Translations under genes and position numbers: made by a program
Part shown: positions 1 through 6,247 of the stretch, in pieces
Position numbering within the stretch: position 1 is the first letter of the stretch
Layout: the number at the start of each line of letters is the position of its first letter
Origin: Actinomycetes bacterium
Lineage (GTDB): Bacteria; Actinomycetota; Acidimicrobiia; Acidimicrobiales; JAKAOS01
Assembly (NCBI GenBank): GCA_021790615.1
Contig: JAJYGW010000014.1
Span: 1-7,602, forward strand
DNA length: 7,602 nucleotides
Direction of reading: 5' to 3'
Notes under the pieces: model-generated
Database searches by the model: none
The model's input: the letters and a program-made list of their open reading frames with translations, nothing else
Told to the model about the DNA's origin: nothing

Positions 1-1
1 C

Positions 2-676
2 CTCGCGGGCGACTTCGTGCCCTATGCCGTGAACCTCGCCGCCCACGGCGCGAGCGAGGTGGTCCGCCCCTATCTCGGCCTCGCCGAGCGGCTCGGTCGC
101 TGCCTGACGGCGCTCTGCGAGGGTCTGCCCGGACCGGTCGAGGTCTCCTATGCCGGCGGACTTGCCGGAGAGGACACCGGGATCCTCACGCTCTCCCTCT
201 TGAAGGGGATCTTCGCGGAGGCCACCGAGGAGCCGGTGTCGTTCGTCAACGCGCCACGGCTGGCAGAGGAGCGAGGGCTCGAGGTGACCGCGTCGACGAC
301 GAGCACCTCGCGCGACTACGTCAGCCTGATCACGGCGCGATGCGGCGAGCACTCCGTCTCGGGCACGCTCGCCGGTCTTGGGATCTCAGTCACCGAGCGC
401 ATCGTGTCGATCGACGGGCAGAGGGTCGAGGTCCCGTTCGCTGCGAACATGCTCGTCGTGCGCAACGACGACCGCCCTGGCATGGTCGGCACGGTCGGGA
501 CCACCCTCGGCGACGCCGGGCTTTCGATCGTCTCGATGGCAGTCGGCCAGACCGAGGGCCACGCCGCGACGGCGCTCATGGTGCTCACGACGGACCGGCC
601 CGTCCCGACCGACGTCCTCGAGCACCTGCGCAGGCAGGACGGGATCCTGGCCGTGCACCGGATGCTGGCGGGCTGA
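2..676 (+). CDS. serA: 3-phosphoglycerate dehydrogenase, C-terminal part (5' end outside window)
   Basis: Cytoplasmic enzyme that oxidises 3-phosphoglycerate to 3-phosphohydroxypyruvate, the first step of serine synthesis. The frame is open from base 2, and the first residues (LAGDFVPYAVN) match the end of the substrate-binding domain of long, Mycobacterium-type SerA, so the catalytic domains lie upstream. Visible here, in 224 residues: the intervening (allosteric substrate-binding) domain at about 10-145, with the family-typical 'FVNAPRLAEERG', then an ACT regulatory domain at about 149-224 with 'DDRPGMVGTVG'. The protein ends at the normal SerA C-terminus. Compared from memory with M. tuberculosis SerA, Asp463 of the serine site is kept (D157), but Tyr461 is Asn and Asn481 is Ser (S175), so feedback by serine may differ. 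The GTG at base 17 is internal, not a start. Family assignment is firm; the regulatory change is inference. Confidence 0.95.
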   Translation, partial: LAGDFVPYAVNLAAHGASEVVRPYLGLAERLGRCLTALCEGLPGPVEVSYAGGLAGEDTGILTLSLLKGIFAEATEEPVSFVNAPRLAEERGLEVTASTTSTSRDYVSLITARCGEHSVSGTLAGLGISVTERIVSIDGQRVEVPFAANMLVVRNDDRPGMVGTVGTTLGDAGLSIVSMAVGQTEGHAATALMVLTTDRPVPTDVLEHLRRQDGILAVHRMLAG

Positions 677-717
677 AAGGCTGGTGGGCTGAAGAGCCGG
701 TGGGCCGAAGGGCTGGC
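670..717. repeat. Three tandem copies of a ~16-bp GC-rich unit across the serA stop
   Basis: Units 670-685, 686-701 and 702-717 read gggctgaaaggctggt, gggctgaagagccggt and gggccgaagggctggc. The first contains the serA TGA (674-676). A decayed fourth copy may begin at 718 (gggcttgcaagc). No hairpin with a T-run is present, so this is not an intrinsic terminator. It looks like a local duplication. Confidence 0.7.
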
Positions 718-784
718 GGGCTTGCAAGCAGGCCGGCTGAGGACCTCGCTCGGAAGAGGTCAGAGGCGGTCGGGGGGAGGGCAG

Positions 785-1360
785 ATGGAACAGCGCCGGA
801 AGAACGGGTTGATCGCGATGGGCGTCGGCCTCGTCGTCGCCGTGGTCGGTGAGCTCGTCTCGCCTTGGTGGGCAGTGACGGCCGTCGTGGCAGTCGTCGC
901 GACCGCCTGCCTGATCGGTGGCGGGGTCGCCGTTGCTCTCACCTATCGCGAGGAGGCGGGTCGGGCTCCGGCGGCGCGCCTGTCCCTCGTCGCGGCCGGC
1001 GCCGGCCTGAAGCCGCGCGGCAGATCACGGGGGCGCAGAGAGGCGGGCGCCGTCGACACCGGCGCGGTGACGGCCTACGCCGCCCGCTTCAACGACGAGC
1101 TGGCCAGATGCGAGGAGCTCCTCGTGGGTCGGGCGGACGGCGAGGCGGACCGCGGGGCCGAGGGTGGCGGGGCCGAGGGTGGCGGGGGCGAGAGCCGGGC
1201 GGACGGCCGGGCGGTCACAACGACGTTCGACCTCGAGGCCGCCCGGGAGCGGCTGATGACGTTCGTGGCCAACCCGCTCTACGGCGAAGCGACCCGCCGC
1301 AGCCTCGTCGACGAGGCGAGAGTGCGGGACATCTCGGTGAAGCTCGCCACGGTGCTCTAG
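785..1360 (+). CDS. Small membrane protein of unknown function, two N-terminal TM helices
   Basis: I do not recognise this 191-residue protein. The ATG at 785 is chosen because a purine-rich GGGGGAGGG ends 3 bases before it and because it opens a positively charged N-terminus (MEQRRKNG). An earlier GTG/ATG-type start in the same frame would add only low-complexity Arg/Gly sequence. Residues 8-25 and 29-53 are two hydrophobic helices with a short SPWW turn, giving a hairpin with both ends probably cytoplasmic. A basic stretch follows (KPRGRSRGRR), then a charged segment (about 95-115), a Gly/Glu linker from a 15-bp repeat (about 124-138), and a helical, charged C-terminus (FDLEAARERLMTFVANPLYGEATRRSLVDEAR, here only described: residues about 147-178). 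It lies 108 bp after serA in the same frame and 215 bp before the importer operon. A true gene is likely from its SBS, frame and length; the function is open. Confidence 0.7.
   Translation: MEQRRKNGLIAMGVGLVVAVVGELVSPWWAVTAVVAVVATACLIGGGVAVALTYREEAGRAPAARLSLVAAGAGLKPRGRSRGRREAGAVDTGAVTAYAARFNDELARCEELLVGRADGEADRGAEGGGAEGGGGESRADGRAVTTTFDLEAARERLMTFVANPLYGEATRRSLVDEARVRDISVKLATVL
1154..1198 (+). repeat. 15-bp repeat encoding a Gly/Glu/Ala linker
   Basis: Two exact copies of ggggccgagggtggc (1154-1168, 1169-1183) and a degenerate third (1184-1198) lie in frame in the unknown membrane protein and encode a GAEGG-type linker. Because 15 is a multiple of three, copy number can change without breaking the frame. 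Confidence 0.7.
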
Positions 1361-1504
1361 CCCCCTGGCCGGCCCGAAGGCTCGCAGGACTGCGCAGGTT
1401 CGACAGATCCTGCCAGGCTCCGCAGGCTCTGGCTCTGCCCTCACGGCACGGGCTTCGGCGCCGGGCGCGCCGACGGCCACGCCGAGCCTGCAAGACGGTC
1501 GAGC

Positions 1505-1538
1505 GGTTCGCCGCGCCAAGGCGGACCTTCTGTAACGT
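1505..1538 (+). promoter_or_regulatory. Palindrome and weak -10-like element upstream of the importer operon
   Basis: The arms ggttcgcc (1505-1512) and ggcggacc (1520-1527) form an 8-bp inverted repeat with one G·T pair around a 7-base spacer. Six bases later is TAACGT (1533-1538), a TAnnnT-type -10 candidate overlapping the small palindrome aacgtt. No good -35 lies at 16-18 bp. An operator overlapping the operon promoter is plausible. A weak terminator for the upstream gene is less likely, since only TTC follows the stem. The rest of the 1361-1575 gap shows only short GC-rich repeats (several 'gcagg/cctgc'). Confidence 0.3.
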
Positions 1539-1575
1539 TGTCGACGAGACTGCTCGTGAGCGCGGAGGTCGGGAC

Positions 1576-3038
1576 ATGGACGGACGGAAGGCCGACAGCG
1601 ATCCTGCGGCTCGTGACGGCCTGAGCCGCAGGCATTTCCTCGAGCTCCTCGGGCTCGGATCTGCCGGGGTGGTGCTCGGCTCCTGCAGCAGTGGCACCGG
1701 CAGTGCCGGCGGAGGCGGCCACAAGGGCAGCAGTACCACCACCACCACCGTGCCGAGCTTCCCGCTCGGCGCGTCGCAGAAGGCGAGCGGCGTCGTGACG
1801 GTCACGATGTGGCACTCGATGACGAGCGCGAACCTGTCGACGCTCCAGACCCTCGTGCGGCAGTTCAACGCCAGCCAGTCGAAGATCGTGGTGAAGCTGC
1901 TCGGCCAGGCCAGCTACACCGACACGTTCACTGCCTATCGCACCGCGCTGACGAGCCCGTCGACCCTGCCTGCGATCGTCCAGATCCAGTCGATCAGCCT
2001 GCAGGACATGATCGACAGCCGGAGCATCGTCCCCGCTGCTGCGGCGCTCCGCGCGGACACGTCGTTCGATGCCTCGGACGTCATCCCTGCAGCCTCGAAC
2101 TACTTCACCGTCAACGGGATCCAGTACGCAATGCCGTGGAACTGCTCGGCGCAGATCATGTACTACAACAAGAAGACCTTCGCGAGCGCCGGCCTCGACC
2201 CGAGCAAGCCACCGGTGAGCTTCGCCGAGTACCACGACATGTCGGCACAGCTGAAGTCGAGGGCCGCGCTTCCCTACGGCACCGCGATCAAGCTCACGTC
2301 CTCGAACGTCGAGGACTGGGTGGCCAAAGCCGGCGCGCTGATGTTGAACAACTCCAACGGGCGGCACGGCCGCGCGACGGCGGTCGAGTTCGGTGGCAGC
2401 GTCGGGAAGCAGGTCATGTCGTTCCTCTCCGACATGTTCTCCTCGAAGCTCGCCGAAGCGACGATCGCCACCAACTACGACAACCTCCTCGCCATCGCGA
2501 ACGGGTCGGTCGCGATGGCGATCGAGACGAGCGCCGCGCTCGGCACGGTCCTCAAGATCATCGGTGGCGGCCAGTACCACAACGTCACGCTCGGTGTCGG
2601 GCCGATCCCGGGCATCGACGGGCCCGGAGACGGCGTTCCGTACGGCGGCGCCGGCCTCTACATCGTGAAGGACCGGTCGCCTGAGGAGCAGGACGCCGCC
2701 TGGCAATTCATCAAGTTCCTCCTCTCGCCGTCAGCGATGACCACATGGGCGATCGGCTCGGGATACATCCCGATCACACGGTCCGCTACCGAGACCGCTG
2801 CCATGAAGAAGGAATGGTCTGACACGCCGCAGATGCGAGTCGCCTACGAGGAGATCGCCAGCACCAAGCCCAATGTCGCTACCGCCGGTGCGGTGTCGGG
2901 GGCGCTCGCCCAGATCGAGACGGACGTCCAGAACGCGATGAGCGAGATCTCGAACGGGACGTCGCCCACCTCCGCGCTCGCGTCGGCGGTGTCGGCCGGG
3001 AACCAGGCCATCAGCGCCTACAACAGCAGCGTCGGAGG

Positions 3039-3042
<4 letters not shown>
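1576..3042 (+). CDS. ABC importer substrate-binding lipoprotein, UgpB-like (family 1 SBP)
   Basis: Extracytoplasmic binding protein that delivers a carbohydrate-type ligand to the membrane permeases. The ATG at 1576 follows GGAGG (1564-1568) by 7 bases. The 488-residue protein opens with a twin-arginine signal (SRRHFLELLG, residues 17-26), hydrophobic core and lipobox LGSC with C37 as the lipidated residue. A Gly/Ser/Thr tether follows (about 38-60). The mature part matches UgpB: 'TMWHSM' and 'LVRQFNASQ', 'MPWNCSAQIMYYNK' (186-199), 'YGGAGLY' (356-362) and 'GSGYIPIT' (394-401). E. coli UgpB is about 438 residues. From memory of that structure, the ligand tyrosines and glycine near these motifs are kept, but the Glu is replaced by S139 and the phosphate-contacting Arg by E448. 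I therefore call the fold UgpB-like and leave the ligand open (another sugar, polyol or glycoside is possible). First gene of the operon; its TGA overlaps the ATPase start. Confidence 0.9.
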
Positions 3043-4111
<1,069 letters not shown>

Positions 4112-4115
<4 letters not shown>

Positions 4116-4999
4116 GATCGCGTCGCGTCCGGGACGTCCTCCTCGCCTATCTGATGACCGTTCCGGCGTTCGCCGCGTTCGTGATCTTCGTCTTCTATCC
4201 CCTCGTGAAGACGGTTTACCTCGGCTTCTACCGTGTGGCGCCGTTCCCCGGGCTGCCGTCGCACTACGTCGGGTTCTCGCAGTACTCGACGGTGCTCTCG
4301 CACTCGCAGTTCCTGGCGCCGCTCTTCAACTCGACGTTGTTCGTCCTGTTCACAGTTCCGACGGGCATCGCCATCGGACTCGGCATGGCCGTGGCTGCGC
4401 ACCGCCAATTGCGCGGGATCCGCCTGTTCCGCATCGTGTTCTCGTCGACCATCGCAACGTCGGTCGCCGTCGCCTCGGTCATCTTCTTCACGCTGCTCGA
4501 CCCGACGACCGGTCTGTTCGCGTACTGGATCGGCCAGCGCGGCGGGACGGGACTGCTCGGCAACCCCACCTTCGCACTGCCGGCGGTGGCGGTGGTGTCG
4601 GTGTGGCAGAACCTCGGTTTCTCGTTCATCCTCATGAGTGCCGCCCTCGCCTCGGTGCCCGAGGATCTGCTGGAGGCGGCGGCTATCGACGGGGCGTCGG
4701 GGGGGCGGCGCTTCTTCCGGGTCACGATGCCACTCATCTCGCCCACGCTGTTCTTCGCCGCGATCGTCGGCGTGATCGCAGGGTTCCAGACGTTCGGCCA
4801 GATCGACCTGTTGACCCAGGGCGGCCCCAACGGTCACACGAACGTCCTGCTCTACCAGATCTACACCACCTTCTACATCAACGCCGACACGGGAACGGCG
4901 TCGGTCATGGCAGTCGCCCTGTTCCTCATCCTCGTCCTCTTGACCCTCGTCCAGTTCTCCCTCATCCAGCGGAAGGTCTTCTATGCGGACGAGCGTTAG
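4112..4999 (+). CDS. ugpA: ABC importer permease 1, UgpA/MalF-like
   Basis: Inner-membrane subunit forming half of the translocation path. The ATG at 4112 overlaps the ATPase stop (ATGA) and has a weak GGGG (4103-4106) 5 bases upstream, suggesting translational coupling. The 295-residue length equals E. coli UgpA. Hydrophobic segments lie at about 9-33, 70-97, 105-129, 153-180, 212-228 and 262-285. The cytoplasmic EAA loop that docks on the ATPase is clear at 188-208 ('EAAAIDGASGGRRFFRVTMP'), with the invariant Gly at 194. Near the end 'FGQIDLLTQGGP' (228-239) is typical of the sugar permease family (BPD_transp_1). Family call is firm; the symbol assumes the Ugp subfamily and says nothing final about substrate. 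Confidence 0.9.
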
Positions 5000-5804
5000 G
5001 ACCTCGCTCCGCTACCTGCTGCTGGCCGCCATCGCGGTCGTGGTGCTGTTCCCGATCTACATCACCGTCGTCAATGCCTTGCTCCCCGTTCAGCTGATCG
5101 GCCACCGGCCGCCGGTGCTGTTCCCGTCGCACCCGCTCTGGAGCGACTTCTCACAGGCATGGTCGGGCGGGTCCCTGAGCCAGTACCTGCGCACGAGCGC
5201 GATCGTCTCGATATCGATCACCGTGGGCTCGGTGGCGACGTCGGTGCTCGCGGCCTATGCGTTCGCCTTCCTCGAGTTCCCGCTGAAGCGGGTGCTGTTC
5301 GGGCTGTGCCTCGCCACGCTCATGGTCCCGGCCGAGGTCACGATCACCCCGAACTACCGAACGATCCGGGTGTTCGGCTGGTTCGACACGTACCCCGCCC
5401 TGATCGTCCCGTTCGTCGCGAGCGGCCTCGGCATCTTCCTGTTCCGGCAGTCCTTCCGCCAGCTTCCCCGCGAGCTCAGGGATGCGGCGGTGCTGGACGG
5501 GTACGGGCATTGGCGCTTCCTGTTGCGCGTGGTGCTCCCGCTCAACCGCCCGATGCTCTCCGCCTTCGCGATCTTCGCCTGGCTCGGCGCGTGGAACCAG
5601 TACCTCTGGCCGCTGCTCGTCACGAACACCGATGCCCGGCGGACCGTGCAGGTAGGTCTCCGCCAGCTGGAGGGGTTGTCGGTAAGCGCGCCCAACGTGG
5701 TGTTCGCCGGGACGATCCTCGCCGCACTGCCGATCTTCGCCGTCCTGTTCCTGTTCCAGCGCCAGCTCGTGCGCGGGCTGACTGCGGGCGCCGTGAAGGG
5801 CTGA
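4983..5804 (+). CDS. ugpE: ABC importer permease 2, UgpE/MalG-like
   Basis: Second permease, pairing with the preceding one. The ATG at 4983 lies inside the end of the upstream gene (17-base overlap) and has GGAAGG (4971-4976) 6 bases before it, which supports this start. The protein has 273 residues (E. coli UgpE is about 281), with hydrophobic segments at about 9-33, 73-97, 103-125, 137-154, 191-212 and 237-258. The EAA loop at 164-186 reads 'ELRDAAVLDGYGHWRFLLRV' with the conserved D-G pair, and 'WNQYLWPLLV' (204-213) is a MalG/UgpE hallmark. Last gene of the operon. No phosphodiesterase (ugpQ), hydrolase or regulator follows, so the operon gives no further clue to substrate. Confidence 0.91.
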   Translation: MRTSVRTSLRYLLLAAIAVVVLFPIYITVVNALLPVQLIGHRPPVLFPSHPLWSDFSQAWSGGSLSQYLRTSAIVSISITVGSVATSVLAAYAFAFLEFPLKRVLFGLCLATLMVPAEVTITPNYRTIRVFGWFDTYPALIVPFVASGLGIFLFRQSFRQLPRELRDAAVLDGYGHWRFLLRVVLPLNRPMLSAFAIFAWLGAWNQYLWPLLVTNTDARRTVQVGLRQLEGLSVSAPNVVFAGTILAALPIFAVLFLFQRQLVRGLTAGAVKG

Positions 5805-5844
5805 ACGTGTGGCGGCGCCTGAGCCGCAGCGCCCGGCTCTGGTC

Positions 5845-5935
5845 GCCCGGGAAACGATAGGCGCGAACCCTGGGAGACTTAGCCGTCATTTCGCCGGCTT
5901 TCGCGCCAGGCGTTCGCGCCTATCGATTCCCGGGC
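5845..5935. repeat. Long imperfect inverted repeat after the importer operon
   Basis: The left arm 5845-5868 (starts gcccgggaaacgatagg) pairs with 5912-5935 over 24 positions with a single A·A mismatch (5854/5926). After one unpaired base (C5911) the stem continues with cctgg (5869-5873) and ccagg (5906-5910), for 28 paired bases in all. Inside, agccg (5881-5885) and cggct (5895-5899) form a small second hairpin. It begins 40 bp after the last permease stop. There is no T-run, so it could be a Rho-assisted or mRNA-end-protecting structure, a bidirectional roadblock, or a small palindromic (REP/MITE-like) element. No target-site duplication is evident at the edges. Confidence 0.85.
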
Positions 5936-5961
5936 CCTGGAGTGCGTGACTCGCAGCCCTT

Positions 5962-6027
5962 GTCCCCGATGCGTCCCCGATGCGTCCCCGATGCGTCCCC
6001 TATGAGTCCCCGGTGCGTCCCCGGTGC
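5962..6027. repeat. Six tandem 11-bp repeats upstream of the leuA promoter
   Basis: Units: gtccccgatgc at 5962, 5973 and 5984 (exact); gtcccctatga at 5995; gtccccggtgc at 6006 and 6017 (exact). A decayed seventh may follow (6028-6038). The gtcccc core is invariant in all six. An 11-bp period is close to one helical turn, so each core faces nearly the same side of the DNA. The array ends 9 bp before the TTGACG at 6037. No function is known to me; a protein-binding array or a simple slipped-strand duplication both fit. Confidence 0.9.
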
Positions 6028-6036
6028 GCCGCCGGC

Positions 6037-6065
6037 TTGACGGAATGGCTGCCTTCGCCCACACT
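6037..6065 (+). promoter_or_regulatory. Candidate leuA promoter
   Basis: TTGACG (6037-6042) is a near-consensus -35. Seventeen bases later lies CACACT (6060-6065), a poor -10 matching TATAAT at three of six positions. A start site about 6-8 bases downstream would fall at about 6071-6073, close to the leader ORF. The -10 lies in the palindrome ccacac-tg-gtgtgg (6059-6072), a possible operator. The strong -35, position and downstream attenuator support it; the weak -10 is the main doubt. Confidence 0.45.
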
Positions 6066-6074
6066 GGTGTGGAC

Positions 6075-6113
6075 ATGCCGAGCACGATCACCCTCTTCCT
6101 GCTCCTTACCTGA
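6075..6113 (+). CDS. leuL: Leucine leader peptide of the leuA attenuator (MPSTITLFLLLT)
   Basis: Twelve-codon ORF, ATG at 6075 and TGA at 6111-6113, with Leu at codons 7, 9, 10 and 11 plus Ile at codon 5. Its expected role is to make ribosome progress depend on charged tRNA-Leu, not to make a working product. It sits between the promoter candidate and a hairpin-plus-terminator pair, and upstream of leuA, the classical layout. No clear Shine-Dalgarno is seen; with the promoter at 6037-6065 it may be translated from a nearly leaderless transcript. In-frame alternatives are GTG 6069 (two codons longer) and ATG 6045 (22 residues in all), the latter only if transcription starts further upstream. 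All share the Leu run. Confidence 0.72.
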   Translation: MPSTITLFLLLT

Positions 6114-6114
6114 C

Positions 6115-6136
6115 GGCGAGCGCCATAGCGCTCGCC
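6115..6136 (+). promoter_or_regulatory. Perfect 9-bp attenuator hairpin after the leader ORF
   Basis: ggcgagcgc (6115-6123), loop cata, gcgctcgcc (6128-6136). It begins one base after the leader stop codon, so a ribosome at the stop would cover its 5' arm while one stalled at the early Leu codons would leave it free. It is therefore the likely pause or switching element. I could not find by eye a strong alternative pairing that would serve as a classical antiterminator. Confidence 0.7.
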
Positions 6137-6139
6137 ACG

Positions 6140-6177
6140 ACCTCCTGTGCCCATTTCGGGCCGGGAGGTTTTTTGTT
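6140..6177 (+). terminator. Intrinsic terminator of the leuA leader
   Basis: acctcctg (6140-6147) and gccc (6149-6152) pair with gggc (6158-6161) and cgggaggt (6162-6169): 12 pairs, one bulged T (6148), one G·T pair, five-base loop. TTTTTT (6169-6174) then GTT follows. It lies 70 bp before the leuA start and after the Leu-rich leader, so it should act as a conditional terminator (attenuator) and not as the end of an operon. Confidence 0.9.
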
Positions 6178-6247
6178 GCCCGAGCTCTCTTTCCCTCCAT
6201 TCGACACAGCTTGAAGACCCCACGCACACCGACCACGAGGTAGACCG

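Noticed and set aside
865..1575. N-terminal extension of the binding-protein frame upstream of 1576
   Set aside because: It overlaps the membrane-protein gene out of frame, is Arg/Gly-rich, and would bury the Tat signal; the ATG at 1576 has a good ribosome-binding site.
1441..2706. 421-codon open frame on the - strand opposite the binding protein
   Set aside because: High third-position GC on the coding strand removes stops from the antisense frame; the + strand is clearly a binding protein with a signal sequence.
5845..5935. Insertion sequence or tRNA gene
   Set aside because: No transposase, no target duplication, and no cloverleaf or T-arm consensus; only an inverted repeat is supported.
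5962..6027. CRISPR array
   Set aside because: The repeats are 11 bp and contiguous with no spacers.
5980..6243. 87-codon + frame across the tandem repeats and the terminator
   Set aside because: Its sequence comes from the 11-bp repeats and the attenuator hairpins, and no ribosome-binding site is seen; the regulatory reading explains the DNA better.
6114..6247. T-box or other riboswitch before leuA
   Set aside because: No T-box consensus (such as the tggnaccgcg-type motif) or specifier loop is visible; the Leu-rich leader ORF gives a simpler account.
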